Positions 1 through 5,368 are shown, counted from the first letter of the stretch. The stretch is 7,012 nucleotides of DNA from Methylovulum sp. (GCA_028713595.1 JAQTNZ010000134.1:1-7012); one strand, 5' to 3'. Numbers and translations: made by a program. The notes: generated by a model from the letters alone, not told the origin.

Positions 1-80
1 CCGTTGGTTCTCCGTATCCGTATAATCTTACTGCGATCTTTGGCATCAAACGCCTGATATTGCCGCTTTTTGTGTTGCAT
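1..80 (-). CDS. Partial hypothetical protein downstream of relaxase (first 26 codons, cut by window start)
   Basis: This is the 5' part of the gene that is complete at 6615-6947. The ATG is at 80-78, three bases after the relaxase stop codon (86-84), and the reading frame runs off the window at base 1. The 26 visible residues match the complete copy except Asn for Asp at residue 26. Four other base differences from that copy within this stretch are silent. It is best treated as the other end of the same gene on a circular plasmid, not as a second gene. The function is unknown; see the complete copy. Confidence 0.85.
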   Translation of the reverse strand, partial: MQHKKRQYQAFDAKDRSKIIRIRRTN

Positions 81-145
81 AACTTACCTGTCAAAATCCA
101 CCCCGTCCTTGTCGGGATCGCTCGGCTGTTGCCGCTCCCGCTCTT
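1..145. repeat. Left copy of a terminal direct repeat (circular overlap)
   Basis: These 145 bases match the last 145 bases of the window at a constant offset of 6867, with no gaps. I count six mismatches, at 5, 11, 30, 36, 72 and 99. The repeat starts inside the small gene downstream of the relaxase and ends inside the relaxase, at arbitrary points in both genes. This is what a linearised circular molecule with redundant ends looks like, not a biological element with its own borders. Confidence 0.9.
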
Positions 146-1274
146 TGATATACTCCCGCCAGTTATTATCAAGCGAAGTTTTGACGGTGTTTACAATGCC
201 TTCGCCCAACTCATGCACCCAATGAGCCACATAATCCGCCCACGACATGCCTAGTCCGTGGTGTTGGATTTCGCCATGCTCTTTAATTTGTCTGACAAAG
301 TTCTCGGTTATCGAATCATCAAAGATGCTGTTAGCGTTCGGGGTTTCCTGTGGCTCAATGGTCGGCGGTACGGCGGGCGGTGTGCCGCCCTCGTTGTCGC
401 CTTGCCGTTCGGCGTTGAGCTTGTCTTGCCAATAATTCCCGCTTTCCTCGGTCGGCTCTGGGGTCTGGCCCGGTTCGGTCTCTTGGTTGGCTTCTAAAAT
501 TTGCCTGTCCAGTTCCTCCCGTTCTTCTACCAAGGCGGCTATGGTGTCGTTGGTCGCCTTTATTTCTCGGTTGCGGTCGCCCGCCTTGCTGTGCTTGCCT
601 TTCCGCTCCTTGGCGATTTGTTGCAAACTGAGCCGCTCGGTCGGCACTTGTTCAAGCCCTCGCTCTTTATGGCTACGGTGGTCGATGCGTTCATCACCGC
701 CGGCATTCTCTAAAGCGGCGTTAATGAGGTCGGCGGCGGTTTCCCGTATATGGAGGATTTCCAGCTTGCCCGTCTTGAGGTCGTCTAGCTCTCTAGTTTT
801 CTCGCCGAAGCCGTCCGCACCGATTCGCCTTGTGGTAAATAAAATATGGGCGTGGTGGTTGCGGTCGTCGCCATGCCCTGACGGGTCATGTAAGGCGACC
901 ATGACCGCCACCCCGTAGCGTTCGGCTAAATGCTCGGCGAGGTTATGGGCGATTTGTTTCCGTGCCTCCGGGCTTACATCGGACGGCAAGGCAAGCTCAA
1001 CCTCTCGTGCGGTTCGGCTGTTGATGCGGGTCTCGGCGGCTTCGGCTTCGTTCCAAAGTTTTTGAACATCGCTTGCCCAAGCGGGGGCGTGTTCGGGGGC
1101 AACGATAAAGGACGCTTCAACGCCCCGCCTTCGTGTGTAGTCGTGGGTTAGTTGGGTGCGGTCATCGTGCAACTTTTCGCCCGTGCGGTATGCCGCCGCC
1201 GCAACCACCGAACGCCCAGCACCCCTGCCGATTGGCTTAACGCTGCAATGATACCAACCTGCTGTTGTGGTCAT
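84..1274 (-). CDS. mobA: MobA/MobL-family relaxase (MOBQ), mobilization protein
   Basis: This relaxase would nick one strand at oriT, stay covalently bound to the 5' end and lead that strand into a recipient through a helper's secretion channel. The protein is 396 aa from this ATG. The family's N-terminal strand reads WYHCSVK at residues 6-12, and AAAAYRTGEKL follows, with likely catalytic Tyr29. HDYTRRRGV lies near 44-52. The metal-binding region runs from His129 to GDDRNHHAHI, with histidines at 140, 141 and 143. RIDHRSHKERG lies near 196-206. After about residue 225 come charged coiled-coil stretches, a Pro/Glu-rich linker (about 265-315) and an unassigned C-terminal part; no primase or helicase is present. 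I chose ATG 1274 because the family fold begins right at the YH strand. An upstream ATG at 1349 adds 25 Pro-rich residues and has a better AAAGG ribosome site, but that site lies in one arm of a 7-bp inverted repeat (1334-1340/1356-1362), with the ATG in the loop. The gene is divergent from the TraD-like gene across oriT. Confidence 0.93.
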   Translation of the reverse strand: MTTTAGWYHCSVKPIGRGAGRSVVAAAAYRTGEKLHDDRTQLTHDYTRRRGVEASFIVAPEHAPAWASDVQKLWNEAEAAETRINSRTAREVELALPSDVSPEARKQIAHNLAEHLAERYGVAVMVALHDPSGHGDDRNHHAHILFTTRRIGADGFGEKTRELDDLKTGKLEILHIRETAADLINAALENAGGDERIDHRSHKERGLEQVPTERLSLQQIAKERKGKHSKAGDRNREIKATNDTIAALVEEREELDRQILEANQETEPGQTPEPTEESGNYWQDKLNAERQGDNEGGTPPAVPPTIEPQETPNANSIFDDSITENFVRQIKEHGEIQHHGLGMSWADYVAHWVHELGEGIVNTVKTSLDNNWREYIKERERQQPSDPDKDGVDFDR

Positions 1275-1333
1275 AAAGTCGGGCGGTCTTTCTTGGCTAT
1301 GTGTTAAGGGCGGCAATCCTTGGCTGGGGGATT

Positions 1334-1362
1334 GTAAAGGGGGAGGCATAGCCCGCCTTTAC
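1334..1362 (-). promoter_or_regulatory. Inverted repeat covering the alternative relaxase start and its ribosome site
   Basis: GTAAAGG at 1334-1340 pairs with CCTTTAC at 1356-1362 across a 15-nt loop. On the minus-strand transcript the arm at 1362-1356 contains the AAAGG Shine-Dalgarno candidate, and the ATG at 1349-1347 falls in the loop. If that start is used, the hairpin could hide the ribosome site. If translation starts at 1274 it is simply leader structure. The hairpin is visible in the sequence; the control role is inferred. Confidence 0.35.
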
Positions 1363-1385
1363 GGGGGTTAAGGGGGAACGCCCTT

Positions 1386-1420
1386 GCTCACTGCAAACGC
1401 AGTTTGCGTAAGTGAGCCAT
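1386..1420 (+). other. oriT: Predicted origin of transfer (oriT), IncQ/MOBQ-like
   Basis: An inner inverted repeat GCAAAC-GCA-GTTTGC (1393-1407) is followed directly by GTAAGTGAGCC (1408-1418). In RSF1010-type origins an inverted repeat is followed by GTAARTGCG and then CCCT, with the nick after the final G. By analogy the nick here would lie near 1416/1417 on the plus strand. An outer pair GCTCACT (1386-1392) and AGTGAGC (1411-1417) extends the palindrome with a 3-nt bulge (1408-1410). The site sits between divergent relaxase and TraD-like genes, where MOBQ plasmids keep their oriT. The match is by eye and the nick is predicted, not shown. Confidence 0.72.
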
Positions 1421-1535
1421 TCTGTCTGTACGCCTCTACGGATTGCTTGCCGTGCTTCGTCTAGTTTACCCTATAGGAACACTAGCACCAAAGCCGCAAG
1501 CATGATACAAGATTACAAAAAATCGGGGGTTAATG

Positions 1536-1865
1536 ATGACAGGTAACGACAAACTGGCAAAGCTTTTAGAACAGCGGAAAGCGATAGACGCACAAATCAG
1601 GCTTGAGCAAAATCGGGAGAATGCAGAGAAGAAAAAGGCGGATACACGCCGCAAGATTTTGACGGGTGCGGCGGTGCTGGACGAAGCCGCCAAGCACCCA
1701 AAATTTAAGGCGGACATAGACAAACTGCTCGGCAAGTTTCTTAAACGGGCGGACGAGCGGGCTTTGTTCGGCTTGTCGCCCTTGCCTGTTCAGGCGGCGG
1801 AAACCCACAAAACGGGAAAAACCCCGCCACACCATAGCGAAGCAACCAGCAAGGCAAAAGATTAG
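1536..1865 (+). CDS. TraD-like mobilization accessory protein
   Basis: This is a small basic protein (109 aa) resembling the conjugal-transfer TraD family found beside MobA/MobL relaxases. Residues 1-40 are a charged helix, probably a coiled coil (LLEQRKAIDAQIRLEQ). The family core follows at about 41-85: KADTRRKILTGAAVL, a helix with KFKADIDKLL, then RADERALFGL. The last 25 residues are polar and probably disordered. It is expected to sit on oriT DNA with the relaxase and help form the relaxosome; this is inferred from family and position. This is not the TraD coupling ATPase of F plasmids, which is a large unrelated protein. Two ATGs occur in tandem (1533 and 1536). The GGGGG ribosome site at 1525-1529 is spaced better for the second, so I used 1536. 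A hairpin terminator follows the stop. Confidence 0.8.
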   Translation: MTGNDKLAKLLEQRKAIDAQIRLEQNRENAEKKKADTRRKILTGAAVLDEAAKHPKFKADIDKLLGKFLKRADERALFGLSPLPVQAAETHKTGKTPPHHSEATSKAKD

Positions 1866-1872
1866 ATTTACA

Positions 1873-1903
1873 GAGCGTTCGCTACGCTCACAGTTTGTTT
1901 TTT
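1873..1903 (+). terminator. Rho-independent terminator of the TraD-like gene
   Basis: GAGCGT (1873-1878) pairs with ACGCTC (1884-1889) across a 5-nt loop, followed by a T-rich run (1894-1903, with six T at its end). It begins 8 bases after the stop codon at 1865. The short spacer between stem and T-run makes it a moderate rather than a strong terminator. Confidence 0.55.
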
Positions 1904-2235
1904 GAGAAAGCAAGGCGGGGCTTCATCGCCGGCCCCGCACCCCTGCGAGGATATTTACGGCTGAACTGATAAGCAGGAAACAAAAGTATTATTTATCGGT
2001 AATATTTCATTAAGTACAAAAGTAATTATAAATTAACAACCATAGAGTTATTACAAAAATAATAAATATTACTATATCCCAATCGGTTAGCCAAGCCACC
2101 GGCAAGCAAGGCAAGGGCTGAGAAATGGCGGCGGGGTGTTCGGCGGGCTTGCAACGGTCAAAACATCAACGCCAAGCCGGCAAATTTAACCGTACAGCAA
2201 CAAAAAACGCTTTTGGCTAGATGTGCCTAGATTGA
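1904..2235. other. Non-coding spacer between mobilization and replication modules
   Basis: I see no convincing gene here on either strand. A GC-rich hairpin GCGGGGC/GCCCCGC (1915-1921/1932-1938, 10-nt loop) lacks a T-run. A very AT-rich stretch follows (about 1978-2080) with three ACAAAA-type starts at 1980, 2016 and 2053, spaced 36 and 37 bp. A GC-rich patch (about 2085-2195) then carries two GCCAAGCC motifs, near 2091 and 2171; a third lies near 2332. Promoters or a partition-like site could hide here, but nothing is diagnostic. Confidence 0.4.
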
Positions 2236-2266
2236 GTTAAAAATCTTCTTAAAATAGCCTTAAAAT
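2236..2266 (+). repeat. Phased AT-rich repeats, candidate unwinding element (distal)
   Basis: Three related octamers, GTTAAAAA (2236), CTTAAAAT (2248) and CTTAAAAT (2259), start 12 and 11 bp apart, about one helical turn each. They lie in an AT-rich stretch running on to about 2280. Such arrays in iteron plasmids often mark where the duplex opens. The function is inferred. Confidence 0.45.
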
Positions 2267-2385
2267 CGTTTTTTGATAAATAACCGCTTGAATGACAAAA
2301 TCTGGCTAGTTTTTAGACAATCTAACCCAACACGCCAAGCCGTAAGGTGTCGGCGTGGTTCGTTCACAAGATTATCAACCGCTTT

Positions 2386-2394
2386 TGTGGATAA
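2386..2394 (-). promoter_or_regulatory. DnaA box
   Basis: TGTGGATAA is the exact reverse complement of the consensus DnaA box TTATCCACA. It faces opposite to the second box at 2569-2577. Confidence 0.75.
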
Positions 2395-2480
2395 CTCACA
2401 AGTCGGGTTTGTCTGTCGGCTCTTGTGTCCCCTTCGCCAAGAATCAAATAAATCATTTCAGCAAAAATATCCTCGGGGGT

Positions 2481-2505
2481 TTGGGGGTAGACAACCCCCA
2501 ATTTT
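2481..2505 (+). terminator. G/C hairpin with short T-run inside oriV
   Basis: TTGGGGG (2481-2487) pairs with CCCCCAA (2495-2501) across a 7-nt loop and is followed by TTTT (2502-2505). It has the form of a weak rightward terminator and may shield the origin from transcription coming from the left. A structural role in replication is equally possible. Confidence 0.4.
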
Positions 2506-2568
2506 GAAAAAGTTGGTGAGCGATAGCGAACGCATTATTTAATAAATCCGCTTCGGGTGACAAAAAAG

Positions 2569-2577
2569 TTATCCACA
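2569..2577 (+). promoter_or_regulatory. DnaA box
   Basis: TTATCCACA is an exact match to the consensus DnaA box. It lies 19 bp before the AT-rich GATTAG repeats and 126 bp before the first iteron, the usual grouping in iteron origins. Confidence 0.8.
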
Positions 2578-2595
2578 GGCAAAGCCTCGCGTGCG

Positions 2596-2634
2596 GATTA
2601 GATTTTTATTAAAAACAGATTAGATAAAGATTAG
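2596..2634 (+). repeat. Phased GATTAG repeats, candidate unwinding element (iteron-proximal)
   Basis: GATTAG occurs at 2596, 2618 and 2629, so the copies are 22 and 11 bp apart, in register with one helical turn. The surrounding 2600-2700 is strongly AT-rich. Position between a DnaA box and the iterons fits the site where the strands first open. Confidence 0.5.
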
Positions 2635-2702
2635 GGCAAAAATCGCACAGTTCAAAAACAATTAAAAATCATAGCATTATCGCACTATTTTTTTAACTTA
2701 GC

Positions 2703-2864
2703 GTACCTCACTACACGCACTTCCGTACCTCACTACACGCACTTCCGTACCTCACTACACGCACTTCCGTACCTCACTACACGCACTTCCGTACCTCACT
2801 ACACGCACTTCCGTACCTCACTACACGCACTTCCGTACCTCAACTACACGCACTTCCGTACCTC
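2703..2864 (+). repeat. Iteron array: seven tandem 22-23 bp repeats plus a fragment
   Basis: The unit is 22 bp, beginning GTACCTCACTACACG and ending CACTTCC. Six copies are identical and directly abutting, starting at 2703, 2725, 2747, 2769, 2791 and 2813. The seventh (2835-2857) has one extra A, making it 23 bp. A 7-bp fragment GTACCTC (2858-2864) follows. These are the expected binding sites of the Rep initiator and set copy number through Rep titration and handcuffing, as known for iteron plasmids. There is no unique sequence between units, so this is not a CRISPR array. The array ends 11 bp from the rep stop codon. Confidence 0.93.
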
Positions 2865-2875
2865 GAACCCCGTGC

Positions 2876-4093
2876 CTAAAATTTGCCTGTTGCCCATTTT
2901 CTAGCGAAGCCTAAAAAGGCAATGTCGTAGTCTCTTGGGGCGGTTTTCCCTTCAAGCCATTTGTCAAAATCACTTTTGCAATTGTATGGGTCATAACCTG
3001 CATATAACGCACGGAATTTTTCAATAGTAGCTGGTTTCAAGTTGGGAGTCGGTACGGCAGAAGGCAAAGCCTGTTTGGTTTCGTGGGGGATTATTAGCAC
3101 AGCTTCATTTATTGTTCGCACAACATGAACAAGGTCGGATTTGTCTATCTCCCAATCAGCAAGAAAACTAATAGCTATTAGATCGCCAAGGGCTTTTTTA
3201 AGACTTTGCCGAAATTTTCTTAGTTCTTTGGTTCGGCTTCCGCTTTTATCTCGTAAGAACTCAACACTAACGGGGAACGGGGCGGTATGGCTGGCAAAAT
3301 AAAGGTGGAGCCAACGAGCTAAGTCTTTTTGTTTTAAATTCTTCCTTTGTCCCCAATCAACCAAGGTGTATTGGTTATTGACAAACAATCTAGCAACATC
3401 GGGATTAAGCCGATAATTCCAATATCGTCTATGCTGTGGCGTTTTCTCATCTTGGACGGCACTATCCACTAAATGCCCGATAAAGTTTATCCCGTTGCAT
3501 TTTATATTTATTGTGGCTTTAACAAGTCGGTGGATCTCTTCTTTTAACCGTTCGTGTTCCCTGCCGCCTTTCCCTCTTCCCAATTCGTCTAAAATAGCCC
3601 TTGCAGATATTTCTAGCTCTTCGCCCAAAGGTTTATGAATTGCCATAGCGACAAGTTGCATAAAAACATCGTGGTCATCTTGGTTAAGCTGTTCTCCTGA
3701 GAAAATTACTTTTATTCCGTCTTGTGATGAAAGAATTACATCGTTAAACAATTGCCTATCTTCTCCCTGAATTGCGGCAAAAAGGGCACTTCTGATAGTC
3801 ATGTTACTTGTTGGGCGGGTTCTCTCTGGGAATTTAAGGGCAAGTTGAATAACTTCACCTTTTGATTTTTTCGGCTTGTCGGCTTGCTGTTCTGGCAGGT
3901 CTTTTTTAGCTTTAACCGCCCTAAATGCGGTTAATCTATAGACTCTTTTAAGCGTTCCTGCTTTGTCTTGTTCAATATCTTTCTGATATTGAACTATTAA
4001 ATCTCGGTAAAGCTGTTCAGCTTCGGAAATCTCGGCGGGGGTGAAGCCTTCCGCTTCCGGGGGTAGTTCGTCTAAAAAATCGGCTTTAATCAT
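2876..4093 (-). CDS. trfA: TrfA-family plasmid replication initiator
   Basis: This 405-aa protein should bind the iterons, open the origin and recruit host DnaA, helicase and polymerase. Residues 1-95 are a charged N-terminal part with a Lys-rich stretch near 61-78. The TrfA-like core runs from about 98 to 326. It has TIRSALFAAI at 99-108 (TrfA of RK2 has a matching RSALF), KVIFSGEQLNQDD near 128-140, LGEELEISARAILDELG near 156-172, LNPDVARLF near 229-237 and LYFASHTAPFPVSVEF near 264-279, ending in SDLVHVVR. Such proteins are built of two winged-helix domains. Residues 330-405 form an extra tail not seen in RK2 TrfA as I recall it. ATG 4093 has AAGGAAAG about 9 nt upstream. The gene reads toward the iterons, which lie past its stop codon, not before its promoter. 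I see no clear promoter in 4094-4177. Confidence 0.9.
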   Translation of the reverse strand: MIKADFLDELPPEAEGFTPAEISEAEQLYRDLIVQYQKDIEQDKAGTLKRVYRLTAFRAVKAKKDLPEQQADKPKKSKGEVIQLALKFPERTRPTSNMTIRSALFAAIQGEDRQLFNDVILSSQDGIKVIFSGEQLNQDDHDVFMQLVAMAIHKPLGEELEISARAILDELGRGKGGREHERLKEEIHRLVKATINIKCNGINFIGHLVDSAVQDEKTPQHRRYWNYRLNPDVARLFVNNQYTLVDWGQRKNLKQKDLARWLHLYFASHTAPFPVSVEFLRDKSGSRTKELRKFRQSLKKALGDLIAISFLADWEIDKSDLVHVVRTINEAVLIIPHETKQALPSAVPTPNLKPATIEKFRALYAGYDPYNCKSDFDKWLEGKTAPRDYDIAFLGFARKWATGKF

Positions 4094-4177
4094 TTTTTGG
4101 CTTTCCTTTCTAGCTTTGGTTTGCTAATCTAGCCAAGCAGTTAAAGCGGGGACGCTCCAAATTGCCTGAAGTGATTC

Positions 4178-4214
4178 AAAAAGCCGTTGCTCTTGTCGGG
4201 GTAGGCGGCTTTTT
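4178..4214 (-). terminator. Terminator of the toxin-antitoxin operon, possibly bidirectional
   Basis: AAAAAGCCG (4178-4186) and CGGCTTTTT (4206-4214) form a perfect 9-bp inverted repeat with a 19-nt loop. Read leftward, the stem ends in a run of five T right after the antitoxin stop (4226). The A/T symmetry lets it work in both directions. It separates the toxin-antitoxin operon from rep downstream, so rep should have its own promoter in 4094-4177. Confidence 0.65.
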
Positions 4215-4225
4215 CGTTTCTGGCT

Positions 4226-4549
4226 TTAGCCTCTCATTACCCGAATAGCGGCTTTTAATTTCCGCAAATCAGTTAATCTGAATAAATGGCTTGTGCCTAT
4301 TTCTGTACTAGGTGTTATTTTCCCGTCTCTTACATAACGGCGAAAAGTTGCAGATGAAACCTCAAGATAACTCATAGCCTCTTTTGCCGTGAATTCTGCG
4401 TTTTTCAAATCGCCAAACAAATCATCGTGACTTAAGTTTTCATCGTCACTAAAAGCCTTTCTTGCCACAAGAGCAAAGAATTTCTCCTGTTCTTGCAATG
4501 GAATCATTTGTAGTTCTGCAAATATTTTCTCTGCTGTTACTTGAATCAT
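4226..4549 (-). CDS. Antitoxin with excisionase/MerR-like helix-turn-helix domain
   Basis: This 107-aa acidic-to-neutral protein is encoded just after the toxin. Residues 1-48 form a helical acidic segment (LQEQEKFFALVARKAF, then SDDENLSHDDLFGDL) that would wrap the toxin. Residues 50-105 are a helix-turn-helix domain of the excisionase type: FTAKEAMSYLEVSSATFRRY, then RDGKITPS and HLFRLTDLRKL. The domain should bind the palindrome upstream of the toxin and repress the operon. It starts 4 nt after the toxin stop, and its ribosome site (AGGTAA) overlaps that stop, so translation is probably coupled. The HTH type and gene order differ from classical RelBE, where the antitoxin comes first; toxin-first order is known in HigBA. 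Antitoxin function follows from context and family. Confidence 0.82.
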   Translation of the reverse strand: MIQVTAEKIFAELQMIPLQEQEKFFALVARKAFSDDENLSHDDLFGDLKNAEFTAKEAMSYLEVSSATFRRYVRDGKITPSTEIGTSHLFRLTDLRKLKAAIRVMRG

Positions 4550-4553
4550 TTTT

Positions 4554-4859
4554 TTACCTACTAGCTTTTATATAATTCTTTAGTTCTTCGTAAAAATTCT
4601 CGTGTGTTCCAATTTTATAAAAATCAATCACAACAAACTGAATCTCATTCTCTATATTTTGATAAGCAATTAGATATTCTTGCTTATGAAATTTGAATTT
4701 ATGGACACGGATACCCGCTAAATCACCGATTTTTAATTCCCCAATATTTGCATCATTACAAATACTCTCTATTTCGTCTTCTATAGCCGCTCTTAAATCC
4801 CTGTGTTGTTTCTTAACAAATTGACTGAACGGCTTTTTATAATTTATTTTTAATCCCAT
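4554..4859 (-). CDS. RelE/ParE-superfamily toxin
   Basis: This 101-aa basic protein has the size and strand pattern of RelE/ParE toxins. It shows an N-terminal KINYKKPFSQFVKKQ helix, then the helical segment RAAIEDEIESIC. The sheet core follows: IGDLAGIRVHKFKFHKQEYLIAYQ (about 44-67, quoted here as segments GDLAGIRVHKFKF and HKQEYLIAYQ) and QFVVIDFYKIG (about 74-84). A C-terminal helix EELKNYIK ends it. RelE members cut mRNA on the ribosome and ParE members poison gyrase; I cannot tell which applies. Paired with the antitoxin it would kill plasmid-free daughter cells and stabilise the plasmid. ATG 4859 follows a good GGGAG ribosome site. A 22-bp palindrome lies just upstream. Confidence 0.84.
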   Translation of the reverse strand: MGLKINYKKPFSQFVKKQHRDLRAAIEDEIESICNDANIGELKIGDLAGIRVHKFKFHKQEYLIAYQNIENEIQFVVIDFYKIGTHENFYEELKNYIKASR

Positions 4860-4871
4860 ATACTCCCTTTC

Positions 4872-4899
4872 TTTATATCACTGTTGATATAAAATACAA
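4872..4899 (-). promoter_or_regulatory. Toxin-antitoxin promoter with overlapping palindromic operator
   Basis: TTTATATCA (4872-4880) and TGATATAAA (4885-4893) form a perfect 9-bp palindrome with a 4-nt centre, 12 bp before the toxin ATG. Read leftward, TTGTAT (4899-4894) and TATAAA (4877-4872) give a -35/-10 pair with 16-bp spacing, and TGA before TATAAA makes an extended -10. The palindrome covers the spacer and -10, the expected place for antitoxin autorepression. If this -10 is used, the leader is only a few bases long and may cut into the GGGAG ribosome site. The exact start is therefore uncertain. Confidence 0.6.
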
Positions 4900-5364
4900 T
4901 CATTTGTTTATTTTACCGAACAATTTTTCCAATAGCTTGCTTTTCTTGGCGGGCGGCTCTGGCGGGGTTTCGGCTTTCTGTTCTGGCTGGTAGGTTAGCA
5001 GAAGAGTTAATCGGCGGACTTCTTCTGCGGATTTACGTCTATCCGCCGCCTCTTCATCAAGGCGACGGCGTAAGTCTTGCCGTTCTTCCTTTAGTATCTC
5101 TGTTTGTTCACGAAGCAAGGCATTTTCACGCCGTAGAGCCTCTGTTTCCAATGCTTCCTTTACGGCTTCCTGTCGTTCAACACTACTTCCTTCTTGCGTA
5201 GTTCCTTTGTTCACTGGCGGGTAAACACGATGTAGTTCTGACGGGTCGATTTCCCATTCACCCAACTGGTTTTTATTAGCGGAAATCCTGCCTTTTTGGA
5301 TTGCCTTAAGAATTGCTGGCTTGCCCCTGCCACACGCTTCTGCTGCCGTTTTGAGTGAGTACAT
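4900..5364 (-). CDS. HTH plus coiled-coil plasmid protein (replication/maintenance-associated)
   Basis: This 154-aa protein begins with a MerR/excisionase-like helix-turn-helix: SLKTAAEACGRGKPAILKAI, then KGRISANKNQLGEWEIDPSEL, ending at HRVYPP (about 1-50). A polar linker follows. A long charged coiled coil occupies about 68-120 (repeats such as ALRRENALLREQ, LKEERQDLRRRLDEE), then a Pro/Glu stretch and a basic end KKSKLLEKLFGKINK. Genes with this design are common near rep genes of small proteobacterial plasmids and are usually annotated as DNA-binding or replication-associated; I know of no proven role. ATG 5364 has AGGAAA at good spacing. A TTG 21 nt upstream lacks a ribosome site, so I rejected it. 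Possible operator repeats (TAGGAAACA) lie just upstream. The stop lies 41 bp from the toxin start. Confidence 0.75.
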   Translation of the reverse strand: MYSLKTAAEACGRGKPAILKAIQKGRISANKNQLGEWEIDPSELHRVYPPVNKGTTQEGSSVERQEAVKEALETEALRRENALLREQTEILKEERQDLRRRLDEEAADRRKSAEEVRRLTLLLTYQPEQKAETPPEPPAKKSKLLEKLFGKINK

Positions 5365-5368
5365 CTTG

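Larger units (their letters stand above)
2236..2864. other. oriV: Predicted vegetative replication origin (oriV)
   Basis: About 630 non-coding bases hold all the usual parts of an iteron-controlled theta origin. There are AT-rich repeats at 2236-2266 and 2596-2634 in roughly 11-bp register, as expected of a DNA-unwinding element. Two perfect DnaA boxes lie at 2386-2394 (minus) and 2569-2577 (plus). Seven tandem iterons fill 2703-2857, next to the 3' end of the TrfA-like initiator gene. A hairpin at 2481-2501 sits in the middle. The component motifs are seen directly; the assignment as oriV follows from their combination beside rep. Confidence 0.82.

Noticed and set aside
60..1151. Several open frames on the plus strand across the relaxase gene
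   Set aside because: They are antisense to a relaxase with clear family motifs. Long opposite frames are expected in this GC-rich coding sequence.
1502..1546. 14-codon leader peptide overlapping the start of the TraD-like gene
   Set aside because: The frame begins ATG and ends at TAA just inside the gene, but it lacks a ribosome site and such a short frame is likely by chance.
1466..1913. Two minus-strand open frames opposite the TraD-like gene
   Set aside because: The plus-strand protein has family motifs and a terminator. The opposite frames give Ser/Cys/Phe-rich products typical of antisense reading.
1915..1938. GC hairpin as a terminator
   Set aside because: The stem is good, but no T-run follows it in either direction.
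2273..2542. 89-codon rightward open frame from a TTG
   Set aside because: It spans a DnaA box, the 2481-2505 hairpin and the repeated GAGCG motif, has no ribosome site, and its product has no domain-like pattern. The DNA is better explained as origin sequence.
2703..2864. CRISPR array
   Set aside because: The repeats abut with no spacers, no cas genes are present, and the position beside a TrfA-type rep gene identifies them as iterons.
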